DNA of 64,000 bases from Actinacidiphila sp. DG2A-62 (GCF_035825295.1 NZ_JAYMGI010000002.1:6377501-6441500); one strand, 5' to 3'. Shown: positions 46,168-55,427, counted from the stretch's first letter. Notes: generated from the sequence alone by a model not told the origin. Numbers and translations: made by a program.

Positions 46168-47394
46168 TTGAAGCCGATAGGTGTGGGGTCGGGCGTGCGC
46201 AGGAGCGTCGTGGCGCTCGCGCTCGGTGGAGTGATGATGCTGGCCGCGGCCTGCGGGCCGGGCGGCGACGACGCGGGCGGGTCGGGCGACTCCACGTCCG
46301 GCGGCTCGGCCGCCACCACCTCGCCCGCGGTCTCCACCGCCGTGGTCGACATCGCCCCCAAGGACGGCGCGACCGACGTCGCCACCACCGGTGAGCTGAA
46401 GGTCTCCGCGTCCGGGGGCAAGCTCACCTCCGTGGTGGTCAAGGACGACAAGGGCCGGCCCGTCGACGGCGCCATATCCGCCGACGGCCTGGGCTGGACG
46501 CCCAGCGGCCACCTGGACACCTCCACGCAGTACACCGTCGACGCGGTCGCCAAGGACGGCAGCGGGCGCGAGTCCGACAAGCACGCCACCTTCACCACCG
46601 TGGTCCCCAAGGACACCTTCGTCGGGTTCTTCACCCCCGAGGACGGCTCCACCGTCGGCGTCGGCATGGAGGTCTACCTCCACTTCAACCGCGCGATCAC
46701 CAACAAGGCCGCGGTCGAGAAGGGCGTGACCGTCACCGCCTCGCCGGCCGTCGACGTCGCCGCGAAGTGGAACGGCAGCCAGGACCTCTACATCCGCCCG
46801 GCCGACTACTGGGCGGCCGGCACCGAGGTGACGCTGAACCTGAACCTCAACGGCGTCGAGGGCGCCCCCGGCGTCTACGGCAAGCAGCACAAGTCCGTGC
46901 ACTTCACCGTCGGCCGCCGCCAGGTGAGCATCGTGGACGCCGCCCAGCACACCATGACCGTGTACCGGAGCAACAAGGTGGTCAAGACCATCCCGATCTC
47001 CTCGGGCGCGCCGGACCACACCACGTACAACGGCAAGATGGTGATCTCCGAGAAGTACCTCAAGACCCGGATGAACGGCGACACCGTCGGCTTCGGCGGC
47101 GAGTACGACATCCCGGACGTGCCGCACGCGATGCGGCTGACCAACTCGGGCACCTTCATCCACGGCAACTACTGGGCCGCGCCCTCGGTCTTCGGCAACA
47201 GCAACACCAGCCACGGCTGCGTCGGCCTGCGCGACGTGCGCGGCGCGGGCGACCCGGACACCCCGGCCGCCTGGTTCTACACCCACTCGCTGATCGGCGA
47301 CGTGGTCCAGGTGGTCAACTCCAAGGACAAGACGGTCCAGTGGTACAACGGCCTGAACGGCTGGAACCTCTCCTGGAGCGAATGGAAGTCCTGA
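46168..47394 (+). CDS. L,D-transpeptidase lipoprotein (YkuD domain), copy 2
   Basis: TTG 46168 with GGGGAG upstream gives 408 residues. The signal peptide ends in the lipobox MLAAAC. A Gly/Ser/Thr linker is followed by two Ig-like domains (about residues 58-145 and 150-250) and the YkuD domain with FIHGNYW and SHGCVGL. Domain order is that of mycobacterial LdtMt2. The TTG and the surface location suggest modest expression. It ends within the start of the enoyl-CoA hydratase gene (TGATG), so the two are coupled, an odd functional pairing that I also recall from other streptomycetes. Confidence 0.93.
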   Translation: MKPIGVGSGVRRSVVALALGGVMMLAAACGPGGDDAGGSGDSTSGGSAATTSPAVSTAVVDIAPKDGATDVATTGELKVSASGGKLTSVVVKDDKGRPVDGAISADGLGWTPSGHLDTSTQYTVDAVAKDGSGRESDKHATFTTVVPKDTFVGFFTPEDGSTVGVGMEVYLHFNRAITNKAAVEKGVTVTASPAVDVAAKWNGSQDLYIRPADYWAAGTEVTLNLNLNGVEGAPGVYGKQHKSVHFTVGRRQVSIVDAAQHTMTVYRSNKVVKTIPISSGAPDHTTYNGKMVISEKYLKTRMNGDTVGFGGEYDIPDVPHAMRLTNSGTFIHGNYWAAPSVFGNSNTSHGCVGLRDVRGAGDPDTPAAWFYTHSLIGDVVQVVNSKDKTVQWYNGLNGWNLSWSEWKS

Positions 47395-48161
47395 TGACCG
47401 TCACCCTGGACGTCGAAGCCGGCGTCGGCACCCTGCGGCTGGACCGGCCGCCGATGAACGCGCTCGACGCCGCCACGCAGGACCGGCTGCGCACGCTGGC
47501 CGAGGAGGCGGGCCGGCGGCCGGACGTGCGGGCCGTGGTGGTCTGGGGCGGCGAGAAGGTCTTCGCGGCCGGCGCGGACATCAAGGAGATGCAGGGCATG
47601 TCCTACCAGGACATGGTCGACCGGGCCCGCGACCTCCAGGACGCGTTCACGGCGGTGGCCCGCATCCCCAAGCCGGTGGTGGCCGCGGTCACCGGGTACG
47701 CGCTGGGCGGCGGCTGCGAGCTGGCGCTGTGCGCGGACTTCAGGATCGCCGCCGAGAACGCCAAGCTGGGGCAGCCGGAGATCCTGCTCGGGCTGATCCC
47801 CGGCGCCGGCGGCACCCAGCGGCTGGCCCGGCTGATCGGCCCGTCCCGGGCCAAGGACCTGATCTTCACCGGCCGCACGGTGGACGCGGCCGAGGCGCTC
47901 GGCCTCGGTCTGGTCGACCGGGTGGCGCCCGCGGACGAGGTGTACGTCCAGGCGCGCGCCTGGGCCGAGCGGCTGGCCCGCGGGCCCGCGTACGCGCTGC
48001 GCGCCGCGAAGGAAGCGGTCGACGCGGGCCTGGACACCGACCTGGACACCGGGCTGACCATCGAACGCACGCTGTTCGCCGGGCTGTTCGCCACCGAGGA
48101 CCGCGAGACGGGCATGCGCAGCTTCGTCGAGAAGGGCCCGGGCAAGGCCGTCTTCGGCTGA
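47394..48161 (+). CDS. Enoyl-CoA hydratase/isomerase family protein
   Basis: ATG 47394 shares its A with the upstream stop. An in-frame ATG at 47382 is an alternative. The 255-residue crotonase-fold protein has the oxyanion-hole segment FAAGADIKEMQ and GYALGGGCELALCADFRIA. Both catalytic glutamates of true hydratases are present: one in GGCELA and one in GQPEILLGLIPGAGG. It would add water to trans-2-enoyl-CoA in fatty-acid or amino-acid breakdown. It is translationally coupled to an L,D-transpeptidase gene, with no metabolic neighbour to suggest a specific substrate. Confidence 0.93.
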   Translation: MTVTLDVEAGVGTLRLDRPPMNALDAATQDRLRTLAEEAGRRPDVRAVVVWGGEKVFAAGADIKEMQGMSYQDMVDRARDLQDAFTAVARIPKPVVAAVTGYALGGGCELALCADFRIAAENAKLGQPEILLGLIPGAGGTQRLARLIGPSRAKDLIFTGRTVDAAEALGLGLVDRVAPADEVYVQARAWAERLARGPAYALRAAKEAVDAGLDTDLDTGLTIERTLFAGLFATEDRETGMRSFVEKGPGKAVFG

Positions 48162-48372
48162 TCCCGGCCGGGGACCCGTGCGGACGGCGCAGGCGCCTTC
48201 GTCCGGCGGTCGTCAGCGGTCGTCGGCGCGCGTCGGCGGCCGTACAGGCCCCGCCGCGAGCGCCGGCGCGTTCGGACGCGCCCCCGGGCGGCCGCGCAGT
48301 CCGCCCCGGACGGGGGTGGACGGCAGGCCAATTCCGGCGGTTGTCCGGCGGAACCCGCGCTTTACGGCCATC

Positions 48373-48876
48373 ATGAAAAGCATGGCGGGTCTGAGCGGGT
48401 CGGAGCAGCCGCAGCGGGGACGTGCCGCGGCGGTCGCCGCGCCCCTCCCGCCCGGCGCCGGTGACAGCGCGCTGGAACTGCTGGGCGATCCCTCGGACGG
48501 CGAGGTGACCCTGACCTCGCGGCCGGAGTCGGCCGCCACCGCCCGCCGGCTGGCGCTGTCGGTGCTCCGCCGCTCGGGTCTGGGCGGGTACGCCGACGTC
48601 GTCGAGCTGCTGGTCTCCGAACTGGTCGGCAACGCGGTACGGCACACCGGCGCCCGCACCTTCGGCCTGCGGGTGGTGCCGCGGCGCGGCTGGGTCAGGG
48701 TCGAGGTGCGCGACCCGTCGCGCGCGCTGCCCTGCCTGCTGCCGGTCCGCCCCACGGACGTCAGCGGGCGCGGCCTGTTCCTGGTGGACCACCTGTCCGA
48801 CCGCTGGGGCGTGGACCTGCTGCCGCGCGGCAAGACCACCTGGTTCGAGCTCCGCGTCACCGAACGCCTGCCGTAG
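48373..48876 (+). CDS. ATP-binding RsbW/SpoIIAB-like regulatory kinase
   Basis: ATG 48373 (or 48382) gives about 167 residues. After a disordered N-terminus comes a single HATPase_c_2 domain. The N-box is ELLVSELVGNAVRHTG and the G-box is VSGRGLFLVDHLSDRWG. LTSRPESAATARRLALSVL is the usual start of the fold. Such proteins are anti-sigma or anti-anti-sigma kinases, very numerous in Streptomyces. No sigma factor or antagonist is adjacent, so its partner is unknown. A strong hairpin terminator follows at 48919. Confidence 0.9.
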   Translation: MKSMAGLSGSEQPQRGRAAAVAAPLPPGAGDSALELLGDPSDGEVTLTSRPESAATARRLALSVLRRSGLGGYADVVELLVSELVGNAVRHTGARTFGLRVVPRRGWVRVEVRDPSRALPCLLPVRPTDVSGRGLFLVDHLSDRWGVDLLPRGKTTWFELRVTERLP

Positions 48877-48918
48877 CCGCGCGCCCTGGCGCCCAAGAAC
48901 AAGAACCTGGGCGCACAA

Positions 48919-48968
48919 GAAGAGGCCCTCCGCCGTCGGGGGGGGGTGACGGCGAGGAGGGCCTCTTC
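48919..48968 (+). terminator. Long hairpin terminator with G9 loop
   Basis: Perfect 12-bp outer stem (GAAGAGGCCCTC with GAGGGCCTCTTC), a two-base bulge, a 7-bp inner stem (CGCCGTC with GACGGCG), and a loop that includes nine consecutive G. It starts 43 bases after the RsbW-like gene. Confidence 0.8.
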
Positions 48969-49296
48969 GAAACCGCCGCGAAGCAGGGGGGTGTGGTCCG
49001 CGGCGCCTGTGGAACGGCCGAGCCCGGGTCTGGTGGCCGTTGCCAACGACTGTCGCACGACAAGCGGGCCGCGGGCAAATTCCAGTAGTTGGGCGTTTCT
49101 CCGCAAAACGGTCATCTCGCGGACGAATATGAGGGTGACATAGGCCACGTGCCTTCTAAACAATGGCTAAATGCTCTCATGACCTTTTCATATAGCGCAC
49201 GGAGACTACACCGGGAGACTACGCGGACACCGGACGGCCCTGGCGTGCTGGACTCTGGGCACAACGCACCGCACTTCACCGAAGGACCGTGATCCC
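48969..49296 (+). promoter_or_regulatory. Promoter region of quinone oxidoreductase gene
   Basis: About 330 bases with no gene. The part from 49070 to 49200 is unusually A+T-rich for this genome, as expected for a promoter. GGAGACTAC occurs twice as a direct repeat (49201-49209 and 49214-49222), 75-95 bases before the start. No specific regulator can be named. Confidence 0.45.
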
Positions 49297-50223
49297 ATGA
49301 CGAAGGCTGTCGTCCTGACCGAGTTCGGCGACCCCGGCGTACTGCACACCGCGGAGGTCCCGCTGCCGGACCCGGGCCCCGGCCAGGTCCGCGTCGCGGT
49401 GCGCGCCGCCGGCGTCAACGCCCTCGACGCCAAGATCAGGTCGGGTGCGATGCGACAGGTCTTCCCCGTCACCTTCCCGCACGTCCCCGGCCTGGAGGCG
49501 GCCGGCGTCGTCGAGGCCCTCGGCGAAGGCGTCGAGGGCCTCGACGTCGGCGAGGAGGTCTTCGGCTGGACCGTCACCGGCAGCTACGCCGAGCAGGCCA
49601 TCGCCGACGCCGCCCGGCTGACGATCAAGCCCGACACGGTCGACTGGCAGCAGGCCGTGGCCCTCCCGGTCGCCGCCGAGACCGCCTACCGCGCGTTCGA
49701 CCTGCTCGGCGTGCGCCCCGGCGAGACGCTGCTGGTGCACGCCGCGGCCGGCGCGGTCGGCGGCATCGCGGTGCAGATCGCGGTGGCCCGCGGGCTCACC
49801 GTGATCGGCACCGCGAGCCCGGCCAACCACGACTATCTGCGCTCGCTCGGCGCGGTCCCGGTCGCGTACGGCGAGGGCCTGGCCGACCGGGTGCGGGCGG
49901 TCGCCCCCGGCGGCGTCGACGCCGCGCTGGACGGCGCGGGCCGCGGCGGCTCGGTCGCCGCGTCGGTCGAGCTGACCGGTGGCGCCGAGCGTGTCGTCGC
50001 CATCACCGATCCGGCCGGCGCCGCCGAGCACGGTGTGCGCTACACCTCCGACACCGACGGCCGGGGCGGCGAGGCCGCGATCGAGGAGGCGCTCGCGCTG
50101 ATCGCCGCCGGCAAGCTCGCCCCGCGCGTCCACGCCGCCTACCCGCTCGCCGACGCGGCGCAGGCGCACCGCGTCAGCGAGTCGGGCCACGTCACCGGCA
50201 AGCTGGTCCTGACCGTGGCGTGA
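49297..50223 (+). CDS. NADP-dependent quinone oxidoreductase (zinc-free MDR family)
   Basis: ATG 49297 gives 308 residues. The N-terminal GroES-like domain (VLTEFGDPGVLHTAEVPLPD, AAGVNALDAKIRSG) is followed by the nucleotide-binding domain with LLVHAAAGAVGGIAVQIAVA, the AAxGxVG motif typical of quinone reductases. The catalytic-zinc cysteines of true alcohol dehydrogenases are absent. It probably reduces quinones or enones with NADPH in the cytoplasm. The nuclease gene converges on it, with stops only 9 bases apart and no hairpin between. Confidence 0.9.
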   Translation: MTKAVVLTEFGDPGVLHTAEVPLPDPGPGQVRVAVRAAGVNALDAKIRSGAMRQVFPVTFPHVPGLEAAGVVEALGEGVEGLDVGEEVFGWTVTGSYAEQAIADAARLTIKPDTVDWQQAVALPVAAETAYRAFDLLGVRPGETLLVHAAAGAVGGIAVQIAVARGLTVIGTASPANHDYLRSLGAVPVAYGEGLADRVRAVAPGGVDAALDGAGRGGSVAASVELTGGAERVVAITDPAGAAEHGVRYTSDTDGRGGEAAIEEALALIAAGKLAPRVHAAYPLADAAQAHRVSESGHVTGKLVLTVA

Positions 50224-50232
50224 CGCCGCGGG

Positions 50233-52764
50233 TCACGGCTTGAGCCGCACCACCTGCGGGTCGTGGTCGCTGGTCTGGTTCGCGAACTCGGCGTTGATGT
50301 GGACCACGTCGTAGTCCGCCTTCTTCGCCAGGCCCGGGCTGACCAGGATGTGGTCGAGGACCTGCGAGTTGCCCTCGTACACGTAGGAGTAGCGCTCCCT
50401 GGCCGGGAGGGTGTTCACCAGATCGGTGAGCACCCTGCCGTCCTCGGTCAGGCTGAGCACCGCGGGCGAGAACTGGTAGTCGTTCAGGTCGCCCAGGACC
50501 ACCACGTCCGCCTTCGGGTCCGCCTGCTCCAGTTGCGCCACGAAGTCGTGCTCGATCACCGCCTGCCGCACCCGCTGCACCTCGGAGCTGCGCACCGGCG
50601 GCTGGAAGCGGCTGTCGATGCCCTGGTCGCCGCCCTTGGAGTCGAAGTGGTTCGCGATCACGAACAGCTTCTTGCCGCGGAAGGTGAACTGCCCGGCCAG
50701 CGGCTTGCGGCTGTCGTTCCACGCGGCGTCGGCCGGCGCGATGCGGCCGGGGGAGGCGGTCAGCGCGGTGGCCGCGCCGGTTCCGGTGACGCCCACGGCG
50801 GTGGTCGAGTCGCCGCCGGGGATGTCGGTGAAGCCCACCCGGGCCGGGTTGAACAGGAACACCGAGCGGATGTTGCCGCCCGGCTGGCCGCCGTCCTTGT
50901 CGTTGACCGGGTCGATCTCGCGCCACTGGTAGCGCGGGCCGCCGGCCGCGGCGATCGCGTCGGTCAGCTTGGTGAGCGTCCGGTCCGCGGCCACCGTGCC
51001 GTCGTCGGTCGCGCCGCTGTTGTCCTGGATCTCCTCCAGCGCCACGATGTCGGGCGAGCGCAGGTCGGTGACCAGGCCCTGGGCCAGCGCGTCGAACTTC
51101 GACTGCGGGTTGGACGGCGCCAGGTTCTCCACGTTGTACGTGGCCACCGCCGCCTGGTCGGACTTCGCCTTCGCGGTCACCTCGGGCTTGATGCCGCCGC
51201 TCACGACGGTGCCGAGGGCGCGCGCCTGGAGTGCGTACGTGCCGGCGAACTGGTTGTAGTCCAGCGGCCCGGTGGCGCCGTCCTTCAGCGTGTCGCCGAC
51301 GTTCGCGGTCGGGAACGCCGAGGTCGCCGTCGGGATCAGCGACTGCACCATCAGGCGGCCGGAGTTGGGCTGGTCGTAGCCGGTGTAGAGGGTGCCGCCG
51401 CGCTTGGTCGGGTTCTGGTCCGGCTTCACGGTGACCCACAGCTCGGAGTACGGGTCGGTGGCGCCGACCACCCGGCTGGTGCCGATCCGGACGTTCATGC
51501 CCTCCAGCGAGGCGTACAGGTCCAGCGCGTACTGGTCCGGCCGCAGCGGGACGTTCTCGATGCTGCCGCCGCCGGCGCTGGGCACGAACGCGTCCGGCAC
51601 GCTGCGGGAGTCCAGCACCACCGGGGCCGGCAGCGGGTTGCCGCTGGAGACCACGGTGACCTTCGGCTTGGTCAGCTCGGTGACCGCCTGGCCGCCGGCG
51701 CTCGCGCCGCCCGGGTAGTAGTCGGAGACGGTGGCGTCCACCGACACCGCGTCGCCGACCGCGACCGTCGGGCTCGCGGAGGTGAAGACGAACACGCCCT
51801 CGCTGGTCCGGGGGTTGGCGTCCGGGTGGGTGTCCTGGAACCAGAAGCCCTTGGAGGAGCCGTAGTCGCGCACGCCGGTCACCACGCCGGTGACGCCGGC
51901 GACCGCCTTGCCCTCCAGCGGCGAGACGCGGGTGTCGCCCTGGATGTCGTGGATCGCCGCGGTGACCGGCGGCGGGGAGGTGGGCGGCGTGGTGCCGCCG
52001 GTCCCGCCGGTGTCGCCGCCCGTGCCGCCCCCGGTCGCGCCGCCGGTCGTGCCGCCGGCGCCGGCCGCGTTCTGCGGGCTGGGCGCTCCGGCGGTGAAGT
52101 CCGCGGCGTTGTCGTCGGTGTCGGCGAGCGAGGAACCGCGGGCCACCGACTGGGTGTTGCTCGCGCCCGCGGCGGCGCCCGAGCCCTCGTGCACCACCGC
52201 GGTGCCGTAGCCGACCAGGTCCTTCACCCGCGGGTCCGCGGCGCAGTCCGCGGCCGTCACGCAGGTCAGCGGGTCGGCGCCGGAGACCAGCGCGACGGTG
52301 CCGCTGGTGCCGGACATCGCGATCGCGCCGGTGGCGTCGGGCGTCGGCAGCGGCGTGCTGCCGCCGGTGCCCGCCGCCTCGCCGACCAGGTAGCGGCCGT
52401 GGCCGGCCAGCGCGCCGGCCAGCGCGGTGACCTGCCACTTGGACGAGGCGGTCGGGGCGCCCGACAGGTACTGCACGCTGTAGCCGCCGAGGTCCAGCGG
52501 CGCGGCGCCGGCGTTCGCCAGCTCCACGAAGTCGTTGGTGTACGTGGCGCCGGAGTTGCCGCCGCCTCCGTACACCTCGGCGATCAGGCCGTCGGCGGAC
52601 GGCGCGGCGAAGGCGGAGTGGACGGTGAGTCCGGCCAGGACGACGGCGCCGGCTATGCCGATCGGCAGGATGCGCCTGCGGAGCAGGGAGCCCGCGGGGC
52701 CCGCCGCGGCTGCGGCCTGGGGTCTCGCGGGGCGGGGCGGCGTGGCCTCGGAGGGGTGCGACAC
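50233..52764 (-). CDS. Secreted ExeM/NucH-type extracellular endonuclease
   Basis: GTG 52764 with AAGGAG 10 bases upstream gives 843 residues. The basic N-terminus leads to a signal peptide (ILPIGIAGAVVLAGLTVHSAFA). Domains in order are a lamin-tail domain (LIAEVYGGGGNSGATYTNDF), a Gly/Thr-rich linker (GGTTGGATGGGTGGDTGGTG), an OB-like domain (IHDIQGDTRVSPLEGK), and an endonuclease/exonuclease/phosphatase domain from about residue 545. The last has ATYNVENLAPSN, IVALEEIQDNSGATD, VIANHFDSKG, VVLGDLNDYQFSP and a final TSDHDPQVV. It would degrade extracellular DNA for phosphate or nucleotide recovery. Confidence 0.93.
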   Translation of the reverse strand: MSHPSEATPPRPARPQAAAAAGPAGSLLRRRILPIGIAGAVVLAGLTVHSAFAAPSADGLIAEVYGGGGNSGATYTNDFVELANAGAAPLDLGGYSVQYLSGAPTASSKWQVTALAGALAGHGRYLVGEAAGTGGSTPLPTPDATGAIAMSGTSGTVALVSGADPLTCVTAADCAADPRVKDLVGYGTAVVHEGSGAAAGASNTQSVARGSSLADTDDNAADFTAGAPSPQNAAGAGGTTGGATGGGTGGDTGGTGGTTPPTSPPPVTAAIHDIQGDTRVSPLEGKAVAGVTGVVTGVRDYGSSKGFWFQDTHPDANPRTSEGVFVFTSASPTVAVGDAVSVDATVSDYYPGGASAGGQAVTELTKPKVTVVSSGNPLPAPVVLDSRSVPDAFVPSAGGGSIENVPLRPDQYALDLYASLEGMNVRIGTSRVVGATDPYSELWVTVKPDQNPTKRGGTLYTGYDQPNSGRLMVQSLIPTATSAFPTANVGDTLKDGATGPLDYNQFAGTYALQARALGTVVSGGIKPEVTAKAKSDQAAVATYNVENLAPSNPQSKFDALAQGLVTDLRSPDIVALEEIQDNSGATDDGTVAADRTLTKLTDAIAAAGGPRYQWREIDPVNDKDGGQPGGNIRSVFLFNPARVGFTDIPGGDSTTAVGVTGTGAATALTASPGRIAPADAAWNDSRKPLAGQFTFRGKKLFVIANHFDSKGGDQGIDSRFQPPVRSSEVQRVRQAVIEHDFVAQLEQADPKADVVVLGDLNDYQFSPAVLSLTEDGRVLTDLVNTLPARERYSYVYEGNSQVLDHILVSPGLAKKADYDVVHINAEFANQTSDHDPQVVRLKP

Positions 52765-53027
52765 CGGAGCGGTTCTCCTTCGTGCGGAGCAAGAGGACAT
52801 GACGGCGCGTCGGCTCCCGCGGCGTGCGGGCTCCGTTGCGCGACCGGCCTCAAGATACGCGCGTAGATCGGGGCGCAGAAGGAGTTCTCAGGTTAAATCC
52901 GGGTGTGCGGTCGGATACGCCGCACATGTGCCGAGATGCGCGCCCGGGCGTGCGCGCCGGCGCGGCCCGGACCGGCGGGCTCGGTCGGGGAACGCGAGTC
53001 GGCGCGGGCCGTGCGCGCCGGCCCGGA

Positions 53028-53705
53028 TCAGGCGGGGAGGGCGGCGGCGTCCGCGGCGTTGCCCCGGATGCCGGTGACGATCATCGCGACGCCGCGCGCG
53101 TAGTAGGCGTCCCCGCTCGCGCACTCGGTCAGCGCGAACGCCGAGGCGACCAGGTGCGGGTAGCGCGCCGGGTCCAGTGCGAGCAGCGCGGCCCGCTTGG
53201 CGCGCAGCAGCGCCTCGTGCGCGTCGGGGTCCGGGCCGTTGACCCGGCCGGGCTCGGTGACCACCAGGCTGACCAGCGAGCTGAGGATCTGGCACGCCGT
53301 CTCGGCGGCCTGCTGCACCGGCATCCCGCCGTCCGCCAGCAGCGCCAGGGTCCGCTCGGTCAGCATCCGGCCCGACTCGCACAGGAACATCCGGGTGAAC
53401 AGCAGCGGCGAGAGGTTGGGGTGCGGGCGGACCGCCGCGAGGATCGCGTCGAGCAGCGCGTGCAGCTCCTCGTGCCAGGGGCGCCGCGGGTCGTGCGGGA
53501 CCGCGGCGACGTCGTCCAGCAGCCGCTCGGCGATCGCGTCGAGCAGGCCCTCCTTGTCGGCGAAGTGCCGGTAGAGCGCCATCGGCGTCACGTCGTGCGA
53601 CTGCGCGACGCGGCGGATGGTGACCGCGTCCAGCCCCTCCTCGTCCGCCACCGCCGTGGCCGTGGCGACCAGCTCGTCCCGGTTCAGGCGCCTCTGCGCG
53701 GCCAT
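53028..53705 (-). CDS. TetR-family regulator (TetR_C type) of the divergent exporter
   Basis: ATG 53705 gives 225 residues. The N-terminal HTH is VTIRRVAQSHDVTPMALYRH, followed by FADKEGLLDAIAERLL. The rest resembles the class of the true tetracycline repressor (LNRDELVATATAVADEEGLD at the N-terminus), a group that commonly senses drugs. It is divergent from an MFS exporter across 210 bases holding two palindromes with the core TACGnCGTA, so it most likely represses that exporter and itself. Confidence 0.92.
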   Translation of the reverse strand: MAAQRRLNRDELVATATAVADEEGLDAVTIRRVAQSHDVTPMALYRHFADKEGLLDAIAERLLDDVAAVPHDPRRPWHEELHALLDAILAAVRPHPNLSPLLFTRMFLCESGRMLTERTLALLADGGMPVQQAAETACQILSSLVSLVVTEPGRVNGPDPDAHEALLRAKRAALLALDPARYPHLVASAFALTECASGDAYYARGVAMIVTGIRGNAADAAALPA

Positions 53706-53772
53706 GGGTCCCGCCCTCCTCGGTTGCCGGTGTGTGGACAGCGTACACAAACGGCGGCTGCGTACGAGATAT

Positions 53773-53787
53773 GTGTACGCCGTACAC
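53773..53787. promoter_or_regulatory. Palindromic operator 1 of TetR/MFS module
   Basis: GTGTACG-C-CGTACAC is a perfect 15-bp palindrome 68 bases from the TetR start. It shares the core TACGnCGTA with the site at 53829. Confidence 0.7.
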
Positions 53788-53828
53788 TCGCGGGGTGTAG
53801 GGTGACGCCGTACGCGTCTGATGTAAGC

Positions 53829-53839
53829 ATACGTCGTAT
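53829..53839. promoter_or_regulatory. Palindromic operator 2 of TetR/MFS module
   Basis: ATACG-T-CGTAT is an 11-bp palindrome 77 bases upstream of the MFS start. It has the same TACGnCGTA core as the site at 53773. The centres are 54 bp apart, about five helical turns. Confidence 0.6.
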
Positions 53840-53915
53840 ACGTCGACGTCCTGTCCGGCGCGTCACGGCTTTTCCGCTTCCCGCCCTGCCCGAACCCGTT
53901 CCTGGGGGACCCGAC

Positions 53916-55340
53916 ATGCGACGCAGTCCCTGGGCCACGCTCACCGTGCTGGCCCTCGCCCAGTTCATCGTGGTGCTCGACGTCACGATCGTGAACGTGG
54001 CGCTGCCCGACATCCAACGCGACCTCGGCTTCACCACCGACGGCCTGCAATGGGTGATCAGCGCCTACACCCTGCTTTTCGGCGGCTTCCTGCTGCTCGG
54101 CGGGCGGGCCTCCGACCTCTTCGGCTCCCGCCGGGTCTTCGTCACCGGCCTGGTGCTGTTCGGCGCGACCTCGCTGGCCGGCGGCCTCGCGCCCTCGCCC
54201 GGCTGGCTGATCGCCGCACGCGCGGTGCAGGGCCTCGGCGGCGCGCTGCTGTCGCCCGCGGCGCTGTCCATCCTCACCGTCACCTTCGAGCACGGCCGCA
54301 GGCGCACCATCGCCATGGGCGTGTGGGGCGGCCTGGCCGGCCTCGGCGGTACCCTCGGCGTGGTCGCCGGCGGAGTCCTGGTCGACTCCGCGAGCTGGCG
54401 GTGGGTGTTCATCGTCAACGTGCCCATCGTCGTCGCGCTCGTCGCGGTCACCCCGCTGTTCGTCCGGCCGTTCACCCCGCACGCCGACCAGCGCGGCTTC
54501 GACCTGCTGGGCGCGGTGCTCGGCACCGGCGGCCTGCTCGCCGTCGTCTACGGCGTGGTGCGCGCCGAACCCGTCGGCTGGTCCTCGGCCGAGGTGATCG
54601 GCTGCCTGGCGGCCGGGGCGGTCCTGCTGGCCGCGTTCGTCGCGGTCGAGGCGCGCGCCGCGGCGCCGCTCGTCCCGCTGGGCCTGCTGCGCTCGCGTGC
54701 GCTCAGCACGGCGGGGGGCGCGCTGGCGCTCAACGGCGCGGCGTTCCTGTCGATGTTCTTCCTCACCGCGATCTTCCTGCAGCAGGTGCGGGGCGGCTCC
54801 GCGCTGCGGGCCGGCGTGGAGTTCCTGCCGATGGGCGGCGCGGCGATCGCGGCGGCCGTCGCCACGACGCCGCTGGTGTCGCGGTTCGGCACCCGGTCGA
54901 TCCAGGTGGTCGGGGCGGTGCTCAACGTCGTGGCGCTGCTGCTGCTCGCGCGGGCCGGGGCGCACGGGTCGTACGTGACCGGGATGATGCCGGGGCTGAT
55001 GCTGTTCGGGGTCGGGATCATCGTGGTGAGCGTGCCGGCGCAGATCGCGGCGGTGGCGGAGGTGAAGCCGCGGGAGGCCGGGGCGGCGTCGGGGGTGGTC
55101 AGCGCGTTCTACCAGGTCGGCGGTGCGTTGGGGCTGGCGGTGGTGACGACGCTGTCGACGTCGCGGACGAACGCGGTGGCGGGGGGCGGGGGGTCGCCGG
55201 TGGACGCGCTGGTGGCGGGATACCACCGGGGGCTGATCGTCGCGGCGGTGTTCGCGGCGGCGACGACGGTGGTGACGGCGCTGGCGCCCAGGGTCGCGCC
55301 GACCCCCGAGCAGATCGCCTCCGGCGCGGTCCCCGCCTGA
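53916..55340 (+). CDS. MFS multidrug exporter, DHA2 (EmrB/QacA) family
   Basis: ATG 53916 gives 474 residues with about 14 membrane helices. LDVTIVNVALPDIQRDLGF (motif D1 of the 14-helix family) sits in the first helix. GGRASDLFGSRRVFVTGLVL is motif A. RAVQGLGGALLSPAALSIL is motif B, and GPxLGG-like motif C reads GGTLGVVAGGVLVD. It would expel drugs by proton antiport and is controlled by the divergent TetR. It is followed by an 85-bp repeat array before the convergent antiporter gene. Confidence 0.93.
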   Translation: MRRSPWATLTVLALAQFIVVLDVTIVNVALPDIQRDLGFTTDGLQWVISAYTLLFGGFLLLGGRASDLFGSRRVFVTGLVLFGATSLAGGLAPSPGWLIAARAVQGLGGALLSPAALSILTVTFEHGRRRTIAMGVWGGLAGLGGTLGVVAGGVLVDSASWRWVFIVNVPIVVALVAVTPLFVRPFTPHADQRGFDLLGAVLGTGGLLAVVYGVVRAEPVGWSSAEVIGCLAAGAVLLAAFVAVEARAAAPLVPLGLLRSRALSTAGGALALNGAAFLSMFFLTAIFLQQVRGGSALRAGVEFLPMGGAAIAAAVATTPLVSRFGTRSIQVVGAVLNVVALLLLARAGAHGSYVTGMMPGLMLFGVGIIVVSVPAQIAAVAEVKPREAGAASGVVSAFYQVGGALGLAVVTTLSTSRTNAVAGGGGSPVDALVAGYHRGLIVAAVFAAATTVVTALAPRVAPTPEQIASGAVPA

Positions 55341-55427
55341 CGCCGGACGCTGTCCCTGGCCGGGCGCGCTGCGTCGCGGCGTGGCTCGGGTGATCCCGGT
55401 CGCCTGTGCGCTGGGCGTCGAGCCATC

